Shown here piece by piece: positions 36,483-44,104 of a DNA stretch of 64,000 bases; positions within the stretch are counted from its first letter, which is position 1; every line of letters starts with the position of its first letter. The position numbers and the translations under genes were made by a program. The notes under the pieces are model-generated. The model did no database searches. It was not told where the DNA came from and saw nothing but the letters and a program-made list of their open reading frames with translations. This stretch comes from Sphingobium boeckii (GTDB taxonomy: Bacteria > Pseudomonadota > Alphaproteobacteria > Sphingomonadales > Sphingomonadaceae). The stretch is taken from contig NZ_JACIJC010000005.1 in NCBI RefSeq assembly GCF_014199215.1, forward strand, positions 186,001 to 250,000, read 5' to 3'.

Positions 36483-36670
36483 TGCAGGCGGTTTTGGGCA
36501 GCATCGTGCAATTCGCGGTCAGCGTGGGGCCGGCTTTGCTGATGATTGCCGTGTTCGTGCTGGTGCTTGGCGGGGTGCGCATCATCCGCGCGGGAAACCG
36601 GCAGAAGGGTGTGCTGATGCTGGTGTGCGCGCTGGTGTTTTTCGTCAACGTGCTGCTGCTGACGCTGTGA
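36482..36670 (+). CDS. Small two-helix membrane protein
   Basis: A 62-residue protein with two hydrophobic helices (about residues 6-31 and 43-62) joined by a short basic loop (RIIRAGNRQKG). The start ATG 36482 uses the last base of the preceding stop (TGATG) and is preceded by GGAAGGAGGGG, a very strong ribosome-binding site. It is coupled to the threonine dehydratase gene. Function unknown. Confidence 0.7.
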   Translation: MQAVLGSIVQFAVSVGPALLMIAVFVLVLGGVRIIRAGNRQKGVLMLVCALVFFVNVLLLTL

Positions 36671-36703
36671 AGCGGCAGATCGCGCCGCAGTGGCGGGCGC
36701 GCT

Positions 36704-36732
36704 AATCCTCCCCATCTGCGATGGGGAGGATT
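36704..36732. terminator. Bidirectional terminator-like hairpin
   Basis: A perfect 12-bp inverted repeat, AATCCTCCCCAT (36704-36715) and ATGGGGAGGATT (36721-36732), with a 5-nt loop, between convergent genes. There is no long T-tract. Confidence 0.55.
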
Positions 36733-36739
36733 GAGACGG

Positions 36740-37396
36740 TCACTTGATCGGCGAATTCGGATCCAGCCGCATATCGAGATAATTGTCCACCGAGCGCATC
36801 AGATCGGGCATTTCATGCTCGAAGAAATGGTTGGCGCGGGGAATTTCGTCGTGATGGATCGTGATGTGCTTTTGCGTGCGCAGCTTTTCGACCAGTTTCT
36901 GCGTTGCGAGCGGAGTCGCGACTTCATCGCCGGTGCCCTGGATGATGATCCCCGACGAGGGGCAGGGCGCGAGGAAGGTGAAATCATACATGTTCGCGGG
37001 TGGCGCGATCGAGATGAAGCCCTTGATCTCCGGACGGCGCATCAAAAGCTGCATACCGATCCAGGCACCGAAGCTGAAGCCCGCGATCCAGGTGGTCTGC
37101 GCTTCGGGATGGAAGCTCTGCACCCAATCGAGCGCAGACGCCGCATCGGACAGCTCGCCGACACCATTGTCGAACGTGCCCTGCGATTTGCCGACGCCGC
37201 GGAAATTGAAGCGCAACGTGGCGAATCCGCGGCGCACGAACGTCTTGTAGAGCGCCTGGGTGATGCGATCGTTCATCGTGCCGCCGCCCTGGGGATGCGG
37301 ATGGAGGATCATCGCGACAGGCGCGCGAGGACGGGGAGGGGGGCTGAAACGCCCTTCGAGACGGCCTTCTGGGCCGGGAAAAATGACTTCGGGCAT
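36740..37396 (-). CDS. Alpha/beta hydrolase (COG2945 type)
   Basis: A 218-residue alpha/beta hydrolase. The N-terminal HPHPQGGGTMNDRI is a hallmark of the COG2945 family; the nucleophile elbow is GFSFGAWIG, the acid is likely in GTGDEVAT and the His in ANHFFEH. ATG 37396 has GAAGGTG just upstream; upstream in-frame codons to 37540 overlap the divergent aminotransferase gene. Substrate unknown. Confidence 0.88.
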   Translation of the reverse strand: MPEVIFPGPEGRLEGRFSPPPRPRAPVAMILHPHPQGGGTMNDRITQALYKTFVRRGFATLRFNFRGVGKSQGTFDNGVGELSDAASALDWVQSFHPEAQTTWIAGFSFGAWIGMQLLMRRPEIKGFISIAPPANMYDFTFLAPCPSSGIIIQGTGDEVATPLATQKLVEKLRTQKHITIHHDEIPRANHFFEHEMPDLMRSVDNYLDMRLDPNSPIK

Positions 37397-37513
37397 GGCA
37401 CCTTCGGATAAAAACAGGATTTTGGCGCGGCTCCAAGAGGCTTGGGGCTGTGCACCGTCGCGCCAGCCTATATAGAGACGCGCAAGGGTTTCGCAATCAT
37501 CGGGAGCTTTTGC

Positions 37514-38590
37514 GTGGGCGACCGTCTTTATCTGGATCATGCGGCGACGACGCCGATGCTCCCCGCCGCACGGGATGCGATGGCCGGCGCATGGGCGCGC
37601 TGGGCCAATCCCTCATCGCCGCACGCCGAAGGCCGCGCCGCGCGTGCCGCGCTGGAGGACGCCCGTGCGCGCATTAAAAGCGCGCTCGGCTGGAGCGGCG
37701 ACCTGATCTTCACCAGCGGCGCGACCGAGGCGATCGCAATCGCGCTCAAACGGACGCGGAGCGACGCAGTGCTGGTCTCCGCGGTCGAGCATGACGCGGT
37801 GCATCGCGCCGCGCCCAAGGCGTTTTTTCTGCCGGTGCAGGGCGACGGCACGGTGGCGGGCCATGCGCTCACCGGGCGGCTCGGCGCACTGGGCGCGAGC
37901 AACCCGCTGGTCGTGATCCAGTCCGCCAATAACGAGACGGGCGTGATCCAGCCCTTGGCGGAATTGGGCGCGATCGTGCGCGTCAATAAAGGCGCCTTGT
38001 TCGTGGATGCGTCGCAATCGGCGGGCAAGATGGCGCTGCCGGAGGCGGATATGATCGCGGTGTCCGCGCATAAATTGGGCGGGCCGCCGGGGATTGGGGC
38101 GCTGCTGATCGGGAATCTCGGGCTGATCGATCCCGATGGCGGGCAGGAAAAGGGCTATCGCGGCGGCACGGAGAATTTGCCCGCCGCGCTGGGCTTCGCG
38201 GCCGCGCTCGAATCGTCCAATGCCTGGTTCAAGCGGGCCGAGGATCTGCGCGCGCATCTGGACGGCGCGATCGAGGCGTCTGGCGGACAGATCGTGGCGC
38301 GCCGCACGCCGCGGCTGGCGACGATCGCCGCCTATCGGATGCCGGGCATGGCGTCCTCTGCGCAATTGATCCAGTTCGACATGGCCGGGATTGCGGTGTC
38401 GGCCGGGAGCGCCTGTTCCTCAGGCACGCTCAAGCCCAGTCATGTGCTCGCGGCCATGGGCTGGGATGCGGGCGAGGCGGCGGAGGTGATCCGGGTGAGC
38501 TTCGGGCCGGACACCAGCCGCGCCGACGTCTACCGTTTCGTCGAGCAATGGCAGCGGCTGGCGCGCGAGGCGAAGGCGCGCGCGGCATGA
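37514..38590 (+). CDS. Cysteine desulfurase family protein (copy 1)
   Basis: A 358-residue class V aminotransferase. The PLP lysine is in VSAHKLGGPPG, and the persulfide cysteine in SAGSACSSGTLKPSHVL is kept, so it can probably release sulfur from cysteine as IscS/NifS does. The start GTG 37514 (VGDRLYLDHAATTPM) fits the family. It overlaps copy 2 by 4 bp and is followed by a ferredoxin gene, pointing to Fe-S cluster or thio-cofactor work. Confidence 0.9.
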   Translation: MGDRLYLDHAATTPMLPAARDAMAGAWARWANPSSPHAEGRAARAALEDARARIKSALGWSGDLIFTSGATEAIAIALKRTRSDAVLVSAVEHDAVHRAAPKAFFLPVQGDGTVAGHALTGRLGALGASNPLVVIQSANNETGVIQPLAELGAIVRVNKGALFVDASQSAGKMALPEADMIAVSAHKLGGPPGIGALLIGNLGLIDPDGGQEKGYRGGTENLPAALGFAAALESSNAWFKRAEDLRAHLDGAIEASGGQIVARRTPRLATIAAYRMPGMASSAQLIQFDMAGIAVSAGSACSSGTLKPSHVLAAMGWDAGEAAEVIRVSFGPDTSRADVYRFVEQWQRLAREAKARAA

Positions 38591-39825
38591 GCAGCGCGGA
38601 CATCTATCTCGATTATCAGGCGACCACACCGCTCGCGCCCGAAGCGCTGGCGGCGATGATGCCCTGGCTGCGCGATGGGTTTGCCAATCCGCATTCGCCG
38701 CACAAGGCGGGGCGCGCGGCGCACGCGGCGGTGGAGGTGGCGCGGGAGCGCATCCTTTCTGCGCTTCACAATTTGTCCCGAGCGACGGCTTTCGTGAGCG
38801 AAGCCGAAGGGTCGAGCGACGCGGGGACCGGTGCGGGCGGTGTCTCGACCGCGCTCGACACAAACGGAATGAAGGAAATTCCAAAGGGTCAATTGATCTT
38901 CACCTCCGGCGCGACCGAGGCGGCCAATATGGCGCTGCAGGGCGCGCTGGCGCTGGCACCCGCCGGGCGCCGCAAGATCGTGACGATCGCGACCGAACAT
39001 GCCTGCGTGCGCGATACCGCGCTATGGCTGGGTGCGCATGGCCATCAATGCGTGATGCTGCCGGTTCATGCGGATGGGCTGGTCGATCTGCAGGCTGCCG
39101 CGGCGGAGATTGACGGCGAGACCGCGCTCGTCGCGGCGATGCTGGTCAACAATGAGATTGGCGTGATCCAGCCGATAGAGGCGCTTTCCGCGCTGGCGCG
39201 TGGGCAAGGCGCGCTGTTGTTCTGCGACGCGGTGCAGGGCTTCGGTCGCGTGCCCTTGCCGGTCGATGCGTGCGACATGATCGCGCTGTCGGCCCACAAG
39301 ATCCATGGCCCCAAGGGTGTGGGGGCGCTCTGGCTGCGGGACGGCGTGGCAATCGGGCCGATCATCCATGGCGGCGCGCAAGAGGGCGGATTGCGCTCGG
39401 GCACGCTCAGCCCGGCCTTATGTGCCGGTTTCGGCGCGGCGGCGGAACTGGCGGACGCGCGGGCTGCGCCGGACGCCGCGCATGTGAGCGCGCTGGCCGC
39501 GCGGCTGTGCGAGCGTTTGAGCGGCTGGACGGTCAATGGATCCACTGACCAGCGCTATGCCGGCAATCTCAATCTGCGACTGCCCGGCCTGGATGCGGCG
39601 CGGCTGATCTCCGAGCTGCGTTCGGTCGCCTTTTCGGCGGGCTCGGCCTGCGCCAGCGGATCGGGGCGGCCCAGCCATGTGCTGTCCGCGCTCGGCCTGA
39701 CGGATGCGGAAGCGCGCGCGAGCATTCGGCTGGGCTTCGGACGCTACACCACGATGGATGAAATCGACCGAGCGGCGGCGTTGATCGCCGAGGCCGCCGC
39801 GCGGCAGGACGCGCTGGCGGCATGA
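38587..39825 (+). CDS. Cysteine desulfurase family protein (copy 2) with in-frame repeat insertion
   Basis: A 412-residue class V aminotransferase like copy 1, with lysine in LSAHKIHGPKGVG and the persulfide cysteine in SAGSACASGSGRPSHVL. Unlike copy 1 it has about 38 extra residues (61-98) between the helix ARERILSAL and the strand GQLIFTSGATEA, encoded by a palindromic repeat. The frame is intact throughout, so a full protein is made. Start ATG 38587 overlaps copy 1; its stop overlaps the ferredoxin start (ATGA). Confidence 0.9.
   Translation: MSSADIYLDYQATTPLAPEALAAMMPWLRDGFANPHSPHKAGRAAHAAVEVARERILSALHNLSRATAFVSEAEGSSDAGTGAGGVSTALDTNGMKEIPKGQLIFTSGATEAANMALQGALALAPAGRRKIVTIATEHACVRDTALWLGAHGHQCVMLPVHADGLVDLQAAAAEIDGETALVAAMLVNNEIGVIQPIEALSALARGQGALLFCDAVQGFGRVPLPVDACDMIALSAHKIHGPKGVGALWLRDGVAIGPIIHGGAQEGGLRSGTLSPALCAGFGAAAELADARAAPDAAHVSALAARLCERLSGWTVNGSTDQRYAGNLNLRLPGLDAARLISELRSVAFSAGSACASGSGRPSHVLSALGLTDAEARASIRLGFGRYTTMDEIDRAAALIAEAAARQDALAA
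38772..38865. repeat. Palindromic repeat inside coding sequence, TTTGTCCCGAGCG class, copy 2
   Basis: TTTGTCCCGAGCG (38772-38784) and CGCTCGACACAAA (38853-38865) are inverted with two mismatches, followed by CGG; ends match those of the 74-bp intergenic copies at 30975 and 61616. Inner sequence differs (GGCTTTCGTGAGCGAAGCC is an inner hairpin). It lies wholly inside the copy 2 cysteine desulfurase gene. Confidence 0.85.
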
Positions 39826-40151
39826 CTTTGGTGCGCTTTCTCAATGGCGGCGGGATCAGCGAAGTCACCGGCCAACCCGGCGACAATCTGCTGACGCTTG
39901 CCCAGAATGACGGCCAGCCGCTGGAAGGCACATGCGAGGGGCAGATGGCTTGTTCCACATGTCACGTGATCGTGGCGGCCGAGGATTTCGGGAAATTGCC
40001 GCGCGCGTCGGAAATGGAAGAGGATATGCTCGATCTGGCGGCAGGCGCGACGCGGACGAGCCGGCTGGCGTGCCAGATCCAGCTCACCGAAGCGCTGGAC
40101 GAACTCACTGTCCGCATCCCCGGCGAAGTGCGGAACATGCAGGGTCGTTGA
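39822..40151 (+). CDS. [2Fe-2S] ferredoxin, adrenodoxin type
   Basis: A 109-residue ferredoxin with the cluster motif CEGQMACSTCHV (Cys-x5-Cys-x2-Cys) and the fourth cysteine in SRLACQIQLTEALDEL, as in Fdx of the Isc system. It can supply electrons for Fe-S assembly or to cytochrome P450s. Its start overlaps the stop of the cysteine desulfurase gene, so the three genes form one unit. The other Isc components are not present here. Confidence 0.94.
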   Translation: MTLVRFLNGGGISEVTGQPGDNLLTLAQNDGQPLEGTCEGQMACSTCHVIVAAEDFGKLPRASEMEEDMLDLAAGATRTSRLACQIQLTEALDELTVRIPGEVRNMQGR

Positions 40152-40183
40152 CAAACTTTGGCAAGAATGAGAAATTTTCTGTC

Positions 40184-40432
40184 ATGGCAACGATGAACAT
40201 CTCACTCCCTGATGAAATGAAAGCTCGGGTTGAAGAGCGCGTCAAATCTGGTGTCTATGCCGATGTGAGTGATTACGTCCGCGACCTGATCCGGGACGAT
40301 CTCAGCGATCCTGACCGTTGGATATCACCTAATATCGCCAGCATAATCGAAGATGGAGAGGAAAGCGAAGACAGTGAAAAAACGCTGGAACAGATTTTTG
40401 CCGAGGCGAAATCACAATATCGCTCAAGCTGA
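40184..40432 (+). CDS. parD: ParD-like antitoxin
   Basis: An 82-residue ribbon-helix-helix antitoxin: the strand MNISLPDEMK, helices RVEERVKSGVYADVSDYVRDLIRDD, and an acidic C-terminal tail (EDGEESEDSEKTLEQIFAEA) that would bind the toxin. The ATG at 40184 (MATMN) comes after GAGAAATTTTCTGTC, without a strong ribosome-binding site; the ATG at 40193 is also possible. The stop overlaps the likely start of the toxin. ParD represses its own operon in known systems. Confidence 0.88.
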   Translation: MATMNISLPDEMKARVEERVKSGVYADVSDYVRDLIRDDLSDPDRWISPNIASIIEDGEESEDSEKTLEQIFAEAKSQYRSS

Positions 40433-40713
40433 AAATCAGCAGGCGTGCTGAACGCGAGTTGATCGAAATCTGGCGCTATACGGCGCGCGAATGGGGCGTG
40501 GCGCAAGCCGAGCTTTACGAAACCGAAATTCTCGAGGCTGCGGGAATTTTGTGCAAGCACCCCAACATCGGCAGCCCACGCCTATTCAAAGATAAAGTCT
40601 ATCGAAAATTGACCGTCGGGCGGCATGTGATCATTTACCGACGCGAGCGCAGCAATATCCGTATTCTGAGCGTCGTCCATTCGGCAACGGCAGAAGCAAA
40701 GGGAAATGCCTGA
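40429..40713 (+). CDS. parE: ParE-like toxin, non-AUG start
   Basis: A RelE/ParE-fold toxin, 94 residues if read from CTG 40429 (LKISRRAERELIEIWRYTA), which is the natural family N-terminus and overlaps the ParD stop as CTGA. From the first conventional start, TTG 40459, the first helix is cut. The C-terminus RKLTVGRHVIIYRRE and IRILSVVHSA match the ParE core. No ATG, GTG or TTG occurs in frame between the upstream stop and 40459. ParE toxins generally target gyrase. Confidence 0.85.
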   Translation: MKISRRAERELIEIWRYTAREWGVAQAELYETEILEAAGILCKHPNIGSPRLFKDKVYRKLTVGRHVIIYRRERSNIRILSVVHSATAEAKGNA

Positions 40714-40717
40714 CCCC

Positions 40718-40746
40718 TTGTCTCCCGCCTCGACTTCGCCCATATG
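40718..40746 (+). promoter_or_regulatory. Promoter of the 4.5S RNA gene
   Basis: TTGTCT (40718-40723), a 17-nt spacer and CATATG (40741-40746) give a sigma-70-type promoter whose start point would fall at 40753, the first base of the SRP RNA helix. Confidence 0.5.
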
Positions 40747-40752
40747 CGCCGC

Positions 40753-40841
40753 GGGAGTCGGGCGGACGGAGCAGTCGCCAACCCGGTCAGATCCGGAAGG
40801 AAGCAGCCGTAACGAATTCGCCCCGGGTCGTTCCGGCTCCC
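40753..40841 (+). ncRNA. ffs: Signal recognition particle 4.5S RNA
   Basis: The conserved tip GGTCAGATCCGGAAGGAAGC with the following AGCC loop is diagnostic for the Ffh-binding domain. The outer ends GGGAGTCGGG and the CTCCC at 40837-40841 pair, giving a small ~89-nt 4.5S RNA. It lies directly upstream of dnaX, the usual place in alphaproteobacteria. The RNA works with Ffh in co-translational membrane targeting. Confidence 0.95.
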
Positions 40842-40913
40842 ACCTTCCCCACGCCGCCTTCGACAAAACTGGCCCTTCGACAAAAGCGGCGTCAGTCCCT
40901 AGATTGATGCGCG

Positions 40914-42527
40914 ATGTCCGAATCTCCCCAACCTTATCGCGTGCTTGCGCGCAAATACCGACCGCAGAGCTTTGCCGAACTGATCGGCCAGGATGCGATG
41001 GTCACCACGCTTGGCAATGCGATCAAGCGCGACCGGCTGGCGCATGCCTTTCTGCTGACCGGCGTGCGCGGTGTGGGCAAGACCTCCACCGCGCGGTTGA
41101 TCGCCAAGGCGCTCAACTGCATCGGGGCTGACGGGCAGAGCGGTCCGACGATCGCGCCCTGCGGCGTGTGCGAACCCTGCATCGCGATCGCCGAGGGGCG
41201 GCATATCGATGTGGTGGAAATGGACGCCGCCAGTCATACCGGGGTGGACGATGTGCGTGAGATCATTGAGGCCGTGCGCTACGCCGCGGTCTCGGCGCGC
41301 TACAAAGTCTACATCATCGACGAAGTGCACATGCTTTCCAAGAACGCGTTCAACGCGTTGCTCAAGACTCTGGAAGAGCCGCCGCCGCATGTGAAATTCC
41401 TGTTCGCCACCACTGAAGTGAATAAGGTGCCGGTCACGGTGCTTTCGCGCTGCCAGCGTTTCGATCTGCGCCGGATCACCGCGGACATGCTGGCGACGCA
41501 TTTCGCGAAGATCGTGCGCGCCGAAGGCGTCGAGGCCGAACCCGAAGCTTTGGCGCTGGTGGCGCGTGCCGCGGAAGGCTCTGCGCGTGACGGGCTTTCG
41601 ATCCTGGATCAGGCGATCGCCCATGCCGATATGGAAGGCAGTCATGGCGTCACTGCGCAACAAGTGCGTGAGATGCTTGGGCTTTCCGATCGTGGCGCGG
41701 TGCGCCGTCTGTTTGGTCACATGGTCGGCGGCGATGCTGTCGCGACCTTGAAAGCCTTGCGCGACCAGCATGATCTGGGGGTTGAGCCGGTGGCGATCCT
41801 GCGCGCGTTGCTGGAGACGGTGCATGGCGTGACGCTCGCCAAAGTGGGAGGGTCGGACGATCCGGCGCTGTCCGCCGAAGAGCGCGAAGCCCTGCAGGAC
41901 TGGTCAAGTCGCTTATCCTATGCGGCGCTGCACCGGCTGTGGCAGTTGCTCCTGAAGGGGCATGATGAGGTGGTGCGCGCGTCCTTGCCGATCGAGGCGG
42001 CGGAAATGGCGCTGTTGCGCGTGATCCACGCAGCGCAGCTTCCCGATCCGGGCGAACTTATTAAAAAGCTCAGCAATGGCGAGGCCGTGGCGACGCCCGT
42101 CCAGCAAGGGGCGGCGTCCGGTCAACCCAGTCCGCCGCCGCCGTCGCAGACGCTGCCTGCGGATATGCCCGCATTGGTGGCGCTGCTGGAAACGGGCGGA
42201 CGACACCGTCTCGCGCAAATTCTGCACGATGATATCGGCCTGATCCGGCTTGAGCCGCCCGTGCTCGATATCCGGCTGCTGCGGCCGCAATCGAGCGAAG
42301 TCGTGCGCGATCTGGCGGTGGAGCTGAAGGCGCTGACCGGTGCGGCCTGGGAGGTCAATTGCCTCGATGGTCCCGCGGCGCCCAGCCTCAAGCAGCAGGA
42401 TGAAGCGCGCGAGGATCGCGCCCGTGCGGCGATCATGGCCACGCCGATCGTGAAAGCGGCGTTTGAAACATTTCCCGGATCCGAAATGGATTGGGAGCGG
42501 ACTGAATTACGGAGTGCACAAGCATGA
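40914..42527 (+). CDS. dnaX: DNA polymerase III subunit gamma/tau
   Basis: A 537-residue clamp-loader ATPase. The Walker A motif is GVRGVGKTSTARLIAKAL; a zinc-type cysteine group lies at CGVCEPC; DEVHMLS is the Walker B; sensor 1 is LFATTEVNKVPVTVLSRCQRF. The C-terminal third is a proline-rich linker and a tau-like domain. No clear A-AAA-AAG slippage heptamer is seen (only TTAAAAAG near 42060), so a gamma form is not predicted. It overlaps ybaB by 4 bp. Confidence 0.97.
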   Translation: MSESPQPYRVLARKYRPQSFAELIGQDAMVTTLGNAIKRDRLAHAFLLTGVRGVGKTSTARLIAKALNCIGADGQSGPTIAPCGVCEPCIAIAEGRHIDVVEMDAASHTGVDDVREIIEAVRYAAVSARYKVYIIDEVHMLSKNAFNALLKTLEEPPPHVKFLFATTEVNKVPVTVLSRCQRFDLRRITADMLATHFAKIVRAEGVEAEPEALALVARAAEGSARDGLSILDQAIAHADMEGSHGVTAQQVREMLGLSDRGAVRRLFGHMVGGDAVATLKALRDQHDLGVEPVAILRALLETVHGVTLAKVGGSDDPALSAEEREALQDWSSRLSYAALHRLWQLLLKGHDEVVRASLPIEAAEMALLRVIHAAQLPDPGELIKKLSNGEAVATPVQQGAASGQPSPPPPSQTLPADMPALVALLETGGRHRLAQILHDDIGLIRLEPPVLDIRLLRPQSSEVVRDLAVELKALTGAAWEVNCLDGPAAPSLKQQDEAREDRARAAIMATPIVKAAFETFPGSEMDWERTELRSAQA

Positions 42528-42847
42528 AAAGTCTCGATGACATCCTGAACATGGCAAAAAACGTGCAGGACGAGTTGGAAAAGGCGCAGGCCAATCTCGA
42601 TACGATCGAGGTGGAAGGCGCATCCGGCGGCGGGCTGGTGAAGGTGAAGGCCAGCGCCAAGGGCCGCATCATCGCGGTTACCATCGACGAAAGCCTGCTC
42701 GCGCCGTCCGAAAAGCAGATGCTGGAGGATCTGGTGGCCGCGGCTTTCAACGATGCGCGCGCGAAGGCGGATGCGGCGTCGAGCAGCGAAATGAGCAAGA
42801 TGACCAGCGGCCTGCCGCTGCCGCCGGGCTTCAAGCTGCCCTTCTGA
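42524..42847 (+). CDS. ybaB: YbaB/EbfC nucleoid-associated protein
   Basis: A 107-residue DNA-binding protein with the family core KVQDELEKAQANLDTIEVEGASGGGLVKV, then VTIDESLL and EDLVAAAFNDARAKADAASSSEMSKM. The overlap with dnaX (ATGA) is the conserved arrangement across bacteria. recR, which often follows, is not here. Confidence 0.95.
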   Translation: MKSLDDILNMAKNVQDELEKAQANLDTIEVEGASGGGLVKVKASAKGRIIAVTIDESLLAPSEKQMLEDLVAAAFNDARAKADAASSSEMSKMTSGLPLPPGFKLPF

Positions 42848-42894
42848 TCCAGCCGGGCCATTCCGCCCATGGAACGTCCTTCGGCGGGCGGCGT

Positions 42895-42923
42895 TGATCC
42901 TCCATATTGAAAAAGGAGGATCA
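42895..42923 (+). promoter_or_regulatory. Hairpin sequestering the ribosome-binding site of the next gene
   Basis: TGATCCTCC (42895-42903) and GGAGGATCA (42915-42923) pair perfectly over 9 bp around an 11-nt A/T-rich loop. The GGAGG is the ribosome-binding site of ATG 42925, so in the folded state translation should be blocked. This is the layout of a simple RNA thermometer or a leader switch. Confidence 0.65.
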
Positions 42924-42924
42924 T

Positions 42925-43233
42925 ATGTCTGAAGAACGGATCACCGAACGCACCGACGCCAGTGGCAATGTCACCGAGCGCGTGATCGAGCGCGGCACCC
43001 CCGGTCTCACGGTCGTGGAACGACGCGGCGGCGGTGGTGGCGTGGTCGTGGGGCTGATCATCGTCTTCGCACTGGGCATCCTCGGCTTCTTCCTGTTCGA
43101 CATGAACAAGAGCGAGACGGCGAAGGATGATGCCATTACGCAAGCCGTGGGCAAGGTGGGCGACGGCGCGCAGAAAGTGGGCGACGCGGCGGATCGCGCT
43201 GCGGACAAATTGACGGGCGATGACACGAAGTAA
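42925..43233 (+). CDS. Small single-pass membrane protein
   Basis: A 102-residue protein. Residues ~1-42 are polar and acidic/basic (SEERITERTDASGNVTERVI), a glycine-rich patch leads into one helix (VVVGLIIVFALGILGFFLF, about 43-61), and the C-terminal ~40 residues are a helical repeat (VGKVGDGAQKVGDAADRAAD) that resembles amphipathic stress proteins. ATG 42925 has a perfect GGAGG ribosome-binding site, which lies in a hairpin. Function unknown. Confidence 0.78.
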   Translation: MSEERITERTDASGNVTERVIERGTPGLTVVERRGGGGGVVVGLIIVFALGILGFFLFDMNKSETAKDDAITQAVGKVGDGAQKVGDAADRAADKLTGDDTK

Positions 43234-43268
43234 GACCTTGTAATTGCCGCCTGCGTGGGAATGACAGA

Positions 43269-43991
43269 TCAGCGCAGGCAGCGATCATAGCCGTCGCGGC
43301 GGATGACATTGACCCAGCGCGCCAGACGATTGCCGTGTTTGCGCGTAAAACCGCCCGGATCGATCGCGGCGCGCTTTTTCGGCAAGGGGAGCACAGCCGC
43401 GATCCGCGCGGCCTCTGTGGGCGTCAACCGGCTCGCGTCATGACCGAAATAGCGCTGCGCCCCGGCATTGGCACCATAAGTGCCGATGCCGGTTTCGGCG
43501 ACGTTGAGATACACCTCCATGATCCGCGGTTTTCCCCAGATCCATTCGATCAGCAATGTGAAATAGGCCTCAAGCCCCTTGCGGAAAAACCCGCCGCCCT
43601 GCCACAGAAACGCGTTTTTCGCGGTCTGCTGGCTGATCGTCGAGCCGCCGCGAATCCGCCCGCCCTTGGCATTGCGCTTGATCGCATCCTCGATCGCATC
43701 GGCATCGAAGCCCGAATGCGTGCAGAATTTCCCATCCTCCCCCGCGATCACCGCGCGCGCCATATTAGGGTCCATGCGCGACAGCGGCATCCAGTCCTTC
43801 TCGATCCCGCGCCCGGCGGTCCAGTCCCCGATCATCGTGAAGGTCATGGGCGGCGGCACGAATTTGTAGAGCAGCACCCACAGCAATGAGCCGATGAAAA
43901 AGATCGCGATCCCGCGGCAGAGCCAGCCGAAGATACGACGCGGCCAGGAGCGTCTGGATCGGGAGCGGGTGGGCTTTGCGCGGCGGGCCAT
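43269..43991 (-). CDS. mtgA: Monofunctional peptidoglycan glycosyltransferase
   Basis: A 240-residue GT51 enzyme that polymerises lipid II into glycan strands. A basic N-terminus and one TM anchor (IFFIGSLLWVLLYKF) precede the catalytic domain with AGEDGKFCTHSGFD (catalytic Glu), RGGSTISQQTAKN and EVYLNVAETGIGTYGA. ATG 43991 (MARRAKPTRS) is favoured; ATG 44027 adds 12 residues. No transpeptidase domain. Confidence 0.95.
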   Translation of the reverse strand: MARRAKPTRSRSRRSWPRRIFGWLCRGIAIFFIGSLLWVLLYKFVPPPMTFTMIGDWTAGRGIEKDWMPLSRMDPNMARAVIAGEDGKFCTHSGFDADAIEDAIKRNAKGGRIRGGSTISQQTAKNAFLWQGGGFFRKGLEAYFTLLIEWIWGKPRIMEVYLNVAETGIGTYGANAGAQRYFGHDASRLTPTEAARIAAVLPLPKKRAAIDPGGFTRKHGNRLARWVNVIRRDGYDRCLR

Positions 43992-44104
43992 GGTGTAGCG
44001 ATACGGGGATAGGGCGGGGCTTGGCAATTGCGATGTGGCGGATCGGACGAAACGTCGCTCTGGCAGCGCCGTCGATCCCCATCACTCATCTTTTGCCTTG
44101 GAGA

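Noticed and set aside
42058-42068. Possible dnaX frameshift site TTAAAAAG
   Set aside because: It lacks the A-AAA-AAG heptamer in the proper phase and no clear downstream stem was found.
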